This document shows, one piece after another, positions 17,197-25,816 of a stretch of DNA of 50,115 bases (positions within the stretch are counted from its first letter, which is position 1; every line of letters starts with the position of its first letter). The stretch spans positions 1 through 50,115 of the forward strand of contig JASLDW010000069.1 of the NCBI GenBank assembly GCA_030151365.1, written 5' to 3'. The notes beneath the pieces were generated by a model. The model was not told where the DNA came from, made no database searches, and saw only the letters and a list, made by a program, of their open reading frames with translations. The translations under genes were made by a program, and so were the position numbers. The stretch is from Lysobacter sp. Lineage in GTDB: Bacteria; Pseudomonadota; Gammaproteobacteria; Xanthomonadales; Xanthomonadaceae.

Positions 17197-18468
17197 TCAG
17201 GCGGGGATCGTCCGTTCGCGGACGATCCCGCGCAACGCCTCTTCGGCGATCCCGGTCGCGTAATGTCGTTCGATGTTGCGCAACCCGCCCATGGACAACC
17301 GGGCCCAGAGGGTCGGGTCGTGATAGAGCGCATGGACCGCGGAGGCGAATGCTTCGGCATCATCGGCGATCAGGACGTCGATGCGGTCCGCCAGATGCAT
17401 GCCCTCTGCCGCGATCGACGTGGCAACCACGGGCAGCCCGTGACTCATTGCATCATTGATCTTGCCCTTGACGCCGGCGCCGATGCGCAGCGGGGCAATC
17501 GATATGCGGCATTTCGCGAGCCATGGGCCAAGGGCTGGAACGCGGCCATGGAATGCGATCGCGTCTGACTGGAATCGCTTGCGTTGATCCTCCGTGATCG
17601 CGCCGACGACATGCAGCTCGATCCCGGGCACGCGGGCGCGAATCGCGGCAAGCAGCTCCGTCGACAACCACTCGAGCGCATCCAGGTTGGGAGCGTGCTG
17701 CATGCCTCCAATGAACAACAACCCGGCGCGTTGGTCGAACCCGGCCACTTCATCCGGACCGACCGGATCATGGATGTTTCCCAGCACGACGATCCTCGCG
17801 CCTGGTGCGATCGATGCGAGGGTTTCGCCTTCGGCGTCGCTGACGACGACGGTTGTATCGGCCAGCGAGCTCGCGCGGATTTCCATGTCGCGAATGGACG
17901 CCGCGATCGCTTCGGCCCGCGGATTGCGTTCGGAAGCGAGCCGGCGTTGTTCGCGCAGGAAATGCAGGTCGACCGTATCGAACACGACGTGCGCGTGGGG
18001 CGCAAGCGCTCTGGCCAATGGCGCATGTTTGAGCGCGGTCTGGAATCGCGACAGCCAGACGACGCTTTCGGCATTTCCGAGCGAACGCAACCAGCGGGGG
18101 AGGGCGCCGATCGCTTCGACGGGGATTTCGATGTCGCCGATTTTGGTTGGGCCCAGGCGCGCCGGCGGCTTGGTGTCGGCCATGAAGGTGACGGACCAGC
18201 CCATTCGCTGCATCAGCCGGATGATCCCGACCAGTCGCACCGATCCGGAATCAAGCGTCGGATCGGGCAAGGCGCGGTCGATGATGAGGCAGTGCCTGTT
18301 GCCTCCGGGCGGTGCGACCTGCGCTACGGTTCGATGGAGTTTCCCGGCATCCATGGCGATGCGAAGGGCATCCTGCATCCTGCCCGAGCGCAATGCCGCA
18401 AGGCAGAGGCCCATCCACTCGCGATGGCGTCGCAATTTCCAGCCCAGAATTGCGGACTGATCGCTCAC
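17197..18468 (-). CDS. Glycosyltransferase, GT4-like (GT-B fold)
   Basis: The 423-residue cytoplasmic protein has a C-terminal GT4-type donor domain: GLLFIGGMQHAPNLDAL, then ELHVVG, FHGRVPALGPWLAKCRISIAPLRIGAGVKGK and DAMSHGLPVVATSIAAEGM. The last contains the usual E-x7-E-like region in weakened form. About 55 residues precede the first Rossmann strand. The GTG at 18468 overlaps the stop of the ETF-quinone oxidoreductase gene (GTGA), so it is translated behind a respiratory gene with no obvious link. Its last codons form the right arm of a perfect 11-bp hairpin. Donor and acceptor unknown. Confidence 0.82.
   Translation of the reverse strand: MSDQSAILGWKLRRHREWMGLCLAALRSGRMQDALRIAMDAGKLHRTVAQVAPPGGNRHCLIIDRALPDPTLDSGSVRLVGIIRLMQRMGWSVTFMADTKPPARLGPTKIGDIEIPVEAIGALPRWLRSLGNAESVVWLSRFQTALKHAPLARALAPHAHVVFDTVDLHFLREQRRLASERNPRAEAIAASIRDMEIRASSLADTTVVVSDAEGETLASIAPGARIVVLGNIHDPVGPDEVAGFDQRAGLLFIGGMQHAPNLDALEWLSTELLAAIRARVPGIELHVVGAITEDQRKRFQSDAIAFHGRVPALGPWLAKCRISIAPLRIGAGVKGKINDAMSHGLPVVATSIAAEGMHLADRIDVLIADDAEAFASAVHALYHDPTLWARLSMGGLRNIERHYATGIAEEALRGIVRERTIPA
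17204..17229. terminator. Perfect 11-bp hairpin with TTCG loop between converging genes
   Basis: GGGATCGTCCG (17204-17214) and CGGACGATCCC (17219-17229) pair without mismatch around TTCG. It begins 14 bases after the stop of the metalloprotease gene and lies wholly inside the last codons of the leftward glycosyltransferase. Leftward transcripts run on into CCGTTTTAC; no T-run follows rightward. It is placed to end both transcripts. Confidence 0.55.
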
Positions 18469-20093
18469 AGATTCTGGTAATTCGGCCCGCTGCCGCCTTC
18501 CGGCGTGGTCCAGGTGATGATCTCGTAGGGATCCTTGATGTCGCAGGTCTTGCAGTGCACGCAATTCGCGGCATTGATCTGCAGGCGCTTGCCGTGCGGC
18601 TGGTTGGCGTCGTCGACCATTTCATACACGGCGGCCGGGCAGAAGCGCGTGCACGGGTTGCCGAACTCCTCGACGCATTTGGTCGCGCAGATGTTGGTAT
18701 CGGCGACCTTGAGGTGGGTCGGCTGGTCCTCGTCGTGCGCGGTGGAGGCGAAGAACACGCCTTGCAGGCGGTCGCGCGGCGCCAGCGTGCGTTGCACGTA
18801 ATCGTGCGCGGGTTCGGCGGTGCCGAGGCGATCGAGCGACGACCAGTCCGGACTCTGCTTGAGTGTCCATGGCGACAGGCCGCCGGTGACGGTTTCCCAC
18901 GCGGCATTCGCCATGCCGAACCACAGTCCCTTCTTGAAACCGGGCTTGATGTTGCGGACTTTCTTCAGTTCGGCCATGGCATCGGAAGCGCGCAGCTTGG
19001 CGTCGTAACCATAGGCGATCAGCTGCGTTGCAGCGAGATGTTCCGCGGCGAGCATGCCGGAGCGGATGGCCTGGTGCGTGCCTTTCACCTTCGGCACGTT
19101 GAGCAGGCCGGCGCCGTCGCCGACCAGCAGCGCGCCCGGCATCTCGACCTTCGGCAGCGATTGCCAGCCGCCGGTGACGATCGCGCGTGCGCCGGCGGAG
19201 ACGATGTTGCCGCCTTCCAGCAACGGCGCGATCAGCGGGTGCGCCTTCCATTGCTGGAACGCTTCCCACGGTTTGTAGTCGGGGTCGTGGTAGTCGAGGC
19301 CGCTGACGTAACCGATCGCGACGCGGTCCTTGTCCAGGTGGTAGAGGAAGCTGCCGCCATAGGTGCGGTTGTCGGCGGGCCAGCCGAAGGTGTGGACGAT
19401 CTTGCCGGGCGTGACGCGACCTGCCGGCAGCTGCCACAGTTCCTTGATGCCGATCGAGTAGGTCTGCGGATCGGAGTTCGCGTCCAGCGCGAAACGCTTG
19501 ACCAGCTGCTTGGTGAGCGAACCGCGCGCGCCTTCGCCGAGCACGGTGACCTTGGCGTGGATGTCGATGCCGGCGGTGAAGCCCGGCTTGTGCGATCCGT
19601 CCTTGGCGATGCCCATGTCGCCGATGCGCACGCCGATCACCTTGCCGCTGTCGTCGTGCAGGGTTTCCGCGGCGGCGAAGCCGGGGAAGATCTCGACGCC
19701 CAGCGCTTCCGCCTGCGGCGCCAGCCACGCGCACAATGCGCCCAGCGAGACGATGAAGTTGCCTTGGTTGTGCATGCCCGGGGGCAGCGGCAGCTTGCGA
19801 TGGCCGGTCTTGGAGAGCATCCAGAATTCGTCTTCGGTCGCCGGCACGCAGATCGGCGGCGGTGCATCGCGCCAACCGGGGAGCAAGGCATCGAGCGGAC
19901 CGGGTTCGATCACCGCGCCGGAGAGGATGTGGGCGCCGACGGTCGCGCCTTTCTCGATCACGCAGACCGAGGTCTCCGGGCTGAGCTGCTTGAGGCGGAT
20001 CGCGAAGGACAGGCCGGCCGGACCCGCGCCGACCACGACCACGTCGTATTCCATGATGTCCCGCTCGATCGGGCTCTGTTCAAGCTGGCTCAT
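18465..20093 (-). CDS. etfD: Electron transfer flavoprotein-ubiquinone oxidoreductase
   Basis: This membrane-associated flavo-iron-sulfur protein passes electrons from reduced ETF to ubiquinone. In 542 residues it has the FAD motif VVVGAGPAGLSFAIRLK near residue 20, the EKGATVGAHILSGAVIEP segment, and a C-terminal ferredoxin-like domain with CVHCKTCDIKDPYEIITW plus an upstream CATKC...CTRFCPAAVYE cluster region. GAGGAA precedes the ATG by 7 bases. It is the natural partner of etfA/etfB at 4357-6053, and is followed by a translationally coupled glycosyltransferase. Confidence 0.97.
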   Translation of the reverse strand: MSQLEQSPIERDIMEYDVVVVGAGPAGLSFAIRLKQLSPETSVCVIEKGATVGAHILSGAVIEPGPLDALLPGWRDAPPPICVPATEDEFWMLSKTGHRKLPLPPGMHNQGNFIVSLGALCAWLAPQAEALGVEIFPGFAAAETLHDDSGKVIGVRIGDMGIAKDGSHKPGFTAGIDIHAKVTVLGEGARGSLTKQLVKRFALDANSDPQTYSIGIKELWQLPAGRVTPGKIVHTFGWPADNRTYGGSFLYHLDKDRVAIGYVSGLDYHDPDYKPWEAFQQWKAHPLIAPLLEGGNIVSAGARAIVTGGWQSLPKVEMPGALLVGDGAGLLNVPKVKGTHQAIRSGMLAAEHLAATQLIAYGYDAKLRASDAMAELKKVRNIKPGFKKGLWFGMANAAWETVTGGLSPWTLKQSPDWSSLDRLGTAEPAHDYVQRTLAPRDRLQGVFFASTAHDEDQPTHLKVADTNICATKCVEEFGNPCTRFCPAAVYEMVDDANQPHGKRLQINAANCVHCKTCDIKDPYEIITWTTPEGGSGPNYQNL

Positions 20094-20158
20094 GTCGCGT
20101 TCCTCGTCGATATGAACGCGATTGTCCGGGTTTCACGCCGGTGCGGCAAACTCGGGCC

Positions 20159-20740
20159 ATGGCCGTCCCCGATCCCGATGTCCTGCTGGAGCGCGGCTGG
20201 CTGCCGCCGGAAGCCGCTGATCGCCTGTTCGCGGCGCTGCTGCAGGAGCTGCCGTGGTCGGTGCACCGCATCCGCATGTTCGGGCGCTGGGTGGATTCGC
20301 CGCGCCTGAGCTGCTGGCTGGGCGATCCCGGCACCGAGTACGCCTACTCGGGCGGCCGCTTCGAGCCGCTGCCGTGGCCGCCGGCCCTGGCGGAATTGCG
20401 CGAACGCCTGGTGCTGAAACTCGAGGCGCCATTCAACAGTGCGCTGGCCAACCTCTACCGCAACGGCAACGACTACGTCGGCTGGCATCGCGACAACGAA
20501 CGCGAACTCGGGCCGCATCCGCTGATCGCCTCGATCAGCCTCGGTGCGGCGCGGCGTTTCGTGTTGCGCGCCAACGACGATTGCGAACGCCAGCAGGAAT
20601 GGTCGCTGGAACACGGCGACCTGCTGGTGATGGCCGGAAGCACGCAGCAATACTGGAAACATGCGCTGCCGAAGAGCGCGAAGATGAAACAGCCGCGGAT
20701 CAATCTCACGTTCCGCGTGGTGCGGCCGGGCGAAGAGTGA
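20159..20740 (+). CDS. AlkB-like 2-oxoglutarate/Fe(II) dioxygenase
   Basis: The protein of 193 residues (199 from an upstream GTG at 20141) belongs to the AlkB superfamily, closest in pattern to AlkB2/3-type alkylation-repair enzymes. NLYRNGNDYVGWHRDNE contains the HxD iron ligands, SISLGAARRFVLR follows, and KQPRINLTFRVV has the two arginines that bind 2-oxoglutarate. Likely role: oxidative demethylation of alkylated nucleic acid bases. It is divergent from etfD and converges closely (7 bases) on the MCE-system lipoprotein gene. Confidence 0.88.
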   Translation: MAVPDPDVLLERGWLPPEAADRLFAALLQELPWSVHRIRMFGRWVDSPRLSCWLGDPGTEYAYSGGRFEPLPWPPALAELRERLVLKLEAPFNSALANLYRNGNDYVGWHRDNERELGPHPLIASISLGAARRFVLRANDDCERQQEWSLEHGDLLVMAGSTQQYWKHALPKSAKMKQPRINLTFRVVRPGEE

Positions 20741-20747
20741 GCGCGCG

Positions 20748-21368
20748 CTATCGAGCGCCCGCGACCGCCCCCAGCACCCAGCCCGCGATGTCCTGGCTGT
20801 CCTTGGCCAGCGCCTGCTGGAACGCCTGCGCAACCGCCGGAATCGCCGTGGAGGATGCCGGGGCTTCGGCGCGGAACACCTTGAACGCCACCGCGTGTCC
20901 ATCATTGGCCACGACGCGCGCCGCGATCTCCACCACTGCGGTTGGCGTGGCGCCGCCGGCGTAATCGGAATCGAAGCGACGAATGTCCATCGTCAGCTCG
21001 TAATCGCTGCTGAGGCCGCCGCCGCGGGTGGCCACGCCCTTGAGCCGGCCGCTGTCTTCCAGTGTCTGCAGCAGCGAACGCTGCACCATTTCCGGTGGCG
21101 ACTCCGCCCAGGTCGCGCCATGGTAGACCTGCAGTTCGCCGGGCGCCGGCCGCACCACGATGCGCGGGTCGGTGAGCATCCGTTCCGCGGTCGGGCGTGC
21201 GATCACCAGCTGCGCGCGTGCCTGCGGCCAGGAGGGATCGGGCGTCACGCGCGACATCGCGGTATAGGTCGTGATGTCTTCGTGCTTGGGCAGGATGCCG
21301 CAGCCCGCGAGGATCGCCAGCATCGCGGCGGCGAGGGTACGCATGGTGTTCATCGGCAAGGATTTCAT
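20748..21368 (-). CDS. ABC-type transport auxiliary lipoprotein of an MCE system
   Basis: The 206-residue protein has a lipoprotein signal ending LAGC (Cys23 from the chosen ATG; MRT at residue 9 is an alternative start). The mature part (YTAMSRVTPDPSW, PAPGELQVYHGATWAESPPEMVQRSLLQTLEDSGR) matches the PqiC/ABC_trans_aux lipoprotein type that works with MCE proteins at the outer membrane. Its start overlaps the mlaD-like stop by four bases (ATGA). It is the last of four coupled genes and takes the place that MlaC or MlaB would have in the E. coli mla operon. Confidence 0.88.
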   Translation of the reverse strand: MKSLPMNTMRTLAAAMLAILAGCGILPKHEDITTYTAMSRVTPDPSWPQARAQLVIARPTAERMLTDPRIVVRPAPGELQVYHGATWAESPPEMVQRSLLQTLEDSGRLKGVATRGGGLSSDYELTMDIRRFDSDYAGGATPTAVVEIAARVVANDGHAVAFKVFRAEAPASSTAIPAVAQAFQQALAKDSQDIAGWVLGAVAGAR

Positions 21369-22291
21369 TTCGGCGTGAACTCCTTCGGCTGCTGGCGTCC
21401 CAGGATGTAGCCAGCGGGACTGCGGTTGAGGCCGTTGGCGACGCCGCGCAGGTCACGCGTCAGGGCGCGCAATTCCTCCAGCGTCGGCGCCAGTTGCTGC
21501 AGGCCATCGCGGGTGAAGCTGCGCAGGGGCGCGCGGTTTTCGTCGATCAGCAGGTTCGCGTTCTGGCCGGCCGCCTGCAGCGAGGCGATGGTCTTGTCGA
21601 GCTTGTCCATCGTCGCCGGCAGCTTGTCGATCACGCCGCGATTGACATTGTCGATCGCGCCATTGGCGCTCTTCAGCGTGGTGCGCAGGTCCTCGCTGGC
21701 CTGGCGCGCGTTCACCAGCAACTGGCGGATGTCGTCGCGTTGGGAAGCGATGCTGTCGGTCGTCGCCTTGAGGTTTTCCAGCGTCGCGGAAATCCGCTTG
21801 ATGTTGTCCTCGCTCAACATCTCGTCGAGGCGGGTGACCAGTTTGCTGGCGACATCCGAGATGTTCTGCAGCGTCGACGGCTCGGTCTGGATGATCGGGA
21901 TCTCGTTGCCTTCGCTCGGCAACAGCGACGCGGCCTGCGGCGACCCGCCCGAGAGCTGGATGAAGGGGCTGCCGGTGATGCCCTGCTGCGACAGCTTGGC
22001 GCGGGTGTCGACCTTGATCGGCGCGCTGACGTTGAGTTTGAGCAGGGCCCGCACCTTGCGTGGATCCTTGGGGTCGAGGGTGAGGCGTTCCACCGTGCCG
22101 ACGCTGATGCCGTTGTACTGCACCGACGAACCTTCGGTGAGGCCGGTCACCGCTTCGTTGAAGATCACTTCGTAGCGGTTCCAGTTGCGGTCGGAAGCGA
22201 ACTTCGCCGCCCACAGGCCGAACAGCAGCAAGCCCACCGAGACGATCAGCGTGAAGGCACCAATGAGGACGTAATTGGCTTTGGTTTCCAT
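21365..22291 (-). CDS. MlaD/MCE-domain lipid-transport protein
   Basis: The 308-residue protein has one N-terminal membrane helix (about residues 7-30) and an MCE domain (FNEAVTGLTEGSSVQYNGISVGTVERLTLDP, then KLSQQGITGSPFIQLSGG). A long helical C-terminal tail runs from about residue 150. MCE proteins form hexameric rings that carry lipids through the periplasm. The tail is longer than that of E. coli MlaD, suggesting an extended needle or coiled coil. It starts 3 bases after the ATPase gene stop. Confidence 0.93.
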   Translation of the reverse strand: METKANYVLIGAFTLIVSVGLLLFGLWAAKFASDRNWNRYEVIFNEAVTGLTEGSSVQYNGISVGTVERLTLDPKDPRKVRALLKLNVSAPIKVDTRAKLSQQGITGSPFIQLSGGSPQAASLLPSEGNEIPIIQTEPSTLQNISDVASKLVTRLDEMLSEDNIKRISATLENLKATTDSIASQRDDIRQLLVNARQASEDLRTTLKSANGAIDNVNRGVIDKLPATMDKLDKTIASLQAAGQNANLLIDENRAPLRSFTRDGLQQLAPTLEELRALTRDLRGVANGLNRSPAGYILGRQQPKEFTPK

Positions 22292-22294
22292 CGT

Positions 22295-23128
22295 TTAACC
22301 AACAGTATGGTCGATGAGGTTGCGGCGCTGGGCATCCTGGGCCGCGCGCGCCCGCGGACCGTGGAAGTATTCCTGCACCCACGGCTGATCGTAGCGTTCC
22401 ACTTCCGACAGCGGCGCATTCACCAGCACCTTGCGGTCGGCGAGCACCGCGACGCGGTCGCAGATCGCATACAGGGTATCGAGATCGTGGGTGATCAGGA
22501 ACACCGTGAGCCCGAGCGCGTGCTTGAGGGTGAGGATGAGTTCATCGAACTGCGAGGCGCCGATGGGATCGAGGCCGGCGGTGGGTTCGTCGAGGAACAG
22601 GATCGGCGGATCCAGCGCCAGCGCGCGCGCCAACCCGGCGCGCTTGCGCATGCCGCCCGACAACTGCGACGGCAACTTGGCCACGGCATCGGCGGGCAGG
22701 CCGGCGAGTTTCACCTTGAGCAGCGCGAGTTCCTTGCGGATGCGCGGTTCGAGGTCGGGATGATGTTCCTTCAGCGGCACTTCGACGTTCTCGCCGACGG
22801 TCAGAGACGAGAACAGCGCGCCGTCCTGGAACAGCACGCCGGTATTGCGTTCGATCGCGTGGCGATCATGGCTGCTGCCGAAAGGATCGTGGCCGAGCAC
22901 GCGCACATTGCCGCCAGCGGGTTCGTTCAGGCCGAGGATGGTGCGCATCAGCACCGACTTGCCGGTCCCCGATCCGCCCACGATGCCCTGGATCTCGCCC
23001 CTGCGGACGTCGAGCTCGAGGCCGTCGTGCACGACTTGTGTGCCGAAGCGATTGACCAGTCCGCGCACGCGGATGGCGATGTCGGCGTCGTGGTCGGGGC
23101 GTCCGGCGGTGGCATGGTCCTTGCGCAT
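22295..23128 (-). CDS. ABC transporter ATP-binding protein, MlaF type
   Basis: The 277-residue ATPase has Walker A GGSGTGKSVLMRTIL, signature LSGGMRKRAGLARALALDP, Walker B ILFLDEPTAGLDP and the H-loop LITHDLD. Its sequence is of the MlaF/Ttg2A group that powers MCE lipid transporters. The start at 23128 (MRKDHATAG) is chosen because it overlaps the permease stop by one base (TGATG); an upstream in-frame ATG would add eight residues inside the permease gene. Confidence 0.94.
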   Translation of the reverse strand: MRKDHATAGRPDHDADIAIRVRGLVNRFGTQVVHDGLELDVRRGEIQGIVGGSGTGKSVLMRTILGLNEPAGGNVRVLGHDPFGSSHDRHAIERNTGVLFQDGALFSSLTVGENVEVPLKEHHPDLEPRIRKELALLKVKLAGLPADAVAKLPSQLSGGMRKRAGLARALALDPPILFLDEPTAGLDPIGASQFDELILTLKHALGLTVFLITHDLDTLYAICDRVAVLADRKVLVNAPLSEVERYDQPWVQEYFHGPRARAAQDAQRRNLIDHTVG

Positions 23129-24240
23129 CAGAAATCCATGTACATGAACCACATCGCGGCGAGCGCATCGAGCACGATCACCAGCGAGATCGATTGCACC
23201 ACGCTGGCGGTGGTGCGTTCACCCACCGATTGCGCGGTGCCTTCCACCTGAAGGCCCTGCAGGCAGCCGATCAGCGCGATGACCATCGCGAAGAACGGCG
23301 CCTTGCTGATGCCGACCAGGAAGTGGCGGACCTTGATCGTGCTGTCCATGCGCGACAGCCACGCCTGCATCGGGATGTCGAGGCTGATCGCGCCGACCAC
23401 CATGCCGCCGAGGAGGCCGGCCAGCATCGCCAGGAAGGTCAGCAGCGGCAGCATCACCAGCAGGGCGGTGACGCGCGGGATCACCAGCACGTCGACCGGA
23501 TCGAGCCCGAGCGTGCGCATCGCGTCGACTTCCTCGCGGCTGACCATCGCGCCGATCTGCGCGGCGAAAGCGCTGGCGGTGCGACCGGCGAGCACGATCG
23601 CGGTCAACAGCACGGCGAATTCGCGCAGGAAGGCGACATCGACCAGTTCGACCACGAAGATGGTCGCGCCGAAATCCTTGAGCACGTTGGCGCCGAGGAA
23701 GGCGACCACCGCGCCGACCAGGAAGTTGAGCAGGAGGATCAGCGGCACGGCGTCGAGGCCGACCTGTTCCATCTGGAACACCACCGAAGTGAGGCGGATG
23801 CGCTGCGGCTGGCCGACCAGGCGCACCATCTTGGTCAGCGTTTCGCCGAGGAAACCGACCAGGGTGACGATCTGCTCCCAGTTGCGCACCACGCTGCGGC
23901 CCATGCGCTCGAGCACGGCGCGGAAGCCGAAATCGCGTGGCGGCGCCGGGCGATCGTCCGAGACCTCGCGGATCGCCTCGATCAACGCGGCCTGGTTGTC
24001 GTTGAAGGTGATCGCGTCTTCGCCGATGTCGACGGTGCGCGCGAGGTGCAGCAGCGCCAGCGCGCCCAGCGAATCCAGCACGCGGATATCGCTGGCGTCG
24101 ATCGCGTGCGGACCCGGCGCCAGTCCCTTCATCAATGCGGTGATGGCGTCGACATTCCGCAGCGTCCAGTCGCCCGACAACAGCAAGGTGCTGCCGTCGC
24201 GACGCAGGGTGGGGCGGATGGTGGAATCGGGATCGGCCAT
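23128..24240 (-). CDS. MlaE-type ABC permease with N-terminal STAS domain
   Basis: The 370-residue protein has a STAS domain in its first ~100 residues (TLLLSGDWTLRNVDAI, then IDASDIRVLDSLGALALLHLA, the MlaB-like pattern) fused to an MlaE permease of five or six helices (MEQVGLDAVPLILLLNFLVGAVVA, MVSREEVDAMRTLGLDPVDVL). In E. coli these are two proteins, MlaB and MlaE. It opens a leftward four-gene operon. The ATG at 24240 is preferred to a TTG at 24258. It is divergent from the thrE-like gene across 71 bases. Confidence 0.93.
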   Translation of the reverse strand: MADPDSTIRPTLRRDGSTLLLSGDWTLRNVDAITALMKGLAPGPHAIDASDIRVLDSLGALALLHLARTVDIGEDAITFNDNQAALIEAIREVSDDRPAPPRDFGFRAVLERMGRSVVRNWEQIVTLVGFLGETLTKMVRLVGQPQRIRLTSVVFQMEQVGLDAVPLILLLNFLVGAVVAFLGANVLKDFGATIFVVELVDVAFLREFAVLLTAIVLAGRTASAFAAQIGAMVSREEVDAMRTLGLDPVDVLVIPRVTALLVMLPLLTFLAMLAGLLGGMVVGAISLDIPMQAWLSRMDSTIKVRHFLVGISKAPFFAMVIALIGCLQGLQVEGTAQSVGERTTASVVQSISLVIVLDALAAMWFMYMDF

Positions 24241-24311
24241 GGTGTCGGAAGTCGGCAATCCGGCAAGCCTACCGCGTCGGTGCTGATCGTAGTGTTGCGG
24301 CGTGCGATCCT

Positions 24312-25562
24312 ATGGCGATGCCCCCGGTCATGCCCGCCCTCGCGCCGTTCCAGTCCCGCGTCGACTTCCTGGTCGCGCTGGCGACCCACCTGCACACCTG
24401 CGGCACGACTGCGCAGCGCCTCGAAGGCGCGGTACTCGGTGTCGCGCGTCGGCTGAAGGTGGAATGCGAACCATGGTCGAATCCGACCGGGATGATCCTG
24501 TCGTTCCGCGATCCGGCGCAGGCCAGCCCGCTCACCGAGACGCGGGTGATCCGGCTGAATCCCGGCGATACGGATCTCTATCGCCTGAGCGAAACCGATC
24601 GCATCGCCGAAGAAGTCATCAGTGGCAATATCGGCCTGGAGGAAGGGCGGGCCGCGTTGCGCGCGCTCGATGCCCGTCGCAAGCCGCCGCGGTTCTGGAC
24701 CGATGCCCTGAGTTTCGGCCTAATCTCGCTGGCTGTCGCCGCGCTGTTGCGCCTGCCGTGGCTCGACATCGCCACCGCGGGCGTCGCCGGCATGGTGATC
24801 GGCGGCTGGATGAATTACGTCGGGCGCCGCAACGCCCTCAAGGAAAGCTCCGAGGCGATGGCCGGCATCCTCGCCGCGACGGTCGCGGTGCTGGTGGCCG
24901 CTTTCGTCGCGCCGCTCAACCTCAACACCGTGATCATCGCGTCGCTGGTGGTGTTGCTGCCCGGCATGTCGTTCACCAATGCCATCAACGAACTCACCAG
25001 CCAGCACCTGGTCTCGGGCACCGCGCGCTTCGCCGGCGCGCTGACGCTGATCCTCAAGCTCACCATCGGCGTAATGATCGCGCTGGCCTGCGCCGACGCG
25101 CTCGACATCGATCCGCAGATCCGCTATGCACGCCCGCAGCCGGACTGGGTGGAAGGCGCCGGCCTGCTGCTGGCCGCGGCTTCGTTCGCGGTGGTGTTCC
25201 GCGCCGATCGCCGCGATTATCCGGTGGTGATGCTGTCGGCCATCGCCGGCTACCTGATTTCACGTTTCGCCGGACAAGCGGGCGATGGCGTCGCCGGAAC
25301 CTTCCTCGCCGCGTTCGCGATGACCGCGATCGGCAACGCCTTCGCGCGCCATTTCAACCGACCCGGGGCGATCGTCCGCCTGCCGGGCATCATCCTGCTG
25401 GTGCCGGGAAGCGCGAGCCTGCGCGGCCTGATGACAATGGTGCAGGAACAAAGCGCGTCTGCCGGCCAGGCGGCGCTCCTGGCCGTGCTCAACATCCTCG
25501 GCGCGCTGATCGCCGGTCTGCTGTTCGGCAACCTGGTGATTTCGGCGCGCCGCAACCTCTGA
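24312..25562 (+). CDS. Threonine/serine exporter family protein (ThrE-like)
   Basis: The 416-residue protein has a soluble N-terminal half with the ThrE pattern THLHTCGTTAQRLEGAV...LKVECEPWSNPTGMILSFRD, and a hydrophobic half from about residue 130 with some eight to ten helices (SLVVLLPGMSFTNAINELTSQHLVSGTAR, LPGIILLVPGSASLRG). The ThrE family exports threonine and serine in Corynebacterium. Substrate here is not shown. It converges on a small lysine-rich gene. Confidence 0.88.
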   Translation: MAMPPVMPALAPFQSRVDFLVALATHLHTCGTTAQRLEGAVLGVARRLKVECEPWSNPTGMILSFRDPAQASPLTETRVIRLNPGDTDLYRLSETDRIAEEVISGNIGLEEGRAALRALDARRKPPRFWTDALSFGLISLAVAALLRLPWLDIATAGVAGMVIGGWMNYVGRRNALKESSEAMAGILAATVAVLVAAFVAPLNLNTVIIASLVVLLPGMSFTNAINELTSQHLVSGTARFAGALTLILKLTIGVMIALACADALDIDPQIRYARPQPDWVEGAGLLLAAASFAVVFRADRRDYPVVMLSAIAGYLISRFAGQAGDGVAGTFLAAFAMTAIGNAFARHFNRPGAIVRLPGIILLVPGSASLRGLMTMVQEQSASAGQAALLAVLNILGALIAGLLFGNLVISARRNL

Positions 25563-25574
25563 CGCGCCGCCGAA

Positions 25575-25772
25575 TCAACCGGTCTGGAAATCCTTGCCGG
25601 ATCCGCCGCTGGGCGGAGGCGGCGGCACCGATGCCATCGCGACCATGGGCGGCGGCGGTTCCGGCACGGGGTCGCCCGCGGCGACCGCATCGGTCGCCGG
25701 ATCGTTGCCCGTCAACTGCTCGGTGGCGGTTTTCGCCGCGGCTGTTTTCTTCGGATTCTTCTTCTTGGCCAT
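25575..25772 (-). CDS. Small lysine/proline-rich protein of unknown function
   Basis: A 65-residue protein starts MAKKKNPKKTAAAKTATEQL and ends in a Pro/Gly-rich tail (PPPPMVAMAS, PPPPPSGGSGK). AAGGA lies 6 bases before the ATG, which supports real translation. It has no membrane helix and no recognised fold; the basic Ala/Lys N-terminus recalls nucleic-acid-binding tails, but that is only composition. It follows thrE tail-to-tail and precedes proS on the same strand as proS. Confidence 0.6.
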   Translation of the reverse strand: MAKKKNPKKTAAAKTATEQLTGNDPATDAVAAGDPVPEPPPPMVAMASVPPPPPSGGSGKDFQTG

Positions 25773-25816
25773 GTCGCATCCTTGGTCATGAGCTTGCGGT
25801 GAAGAATTCTCGCGCG

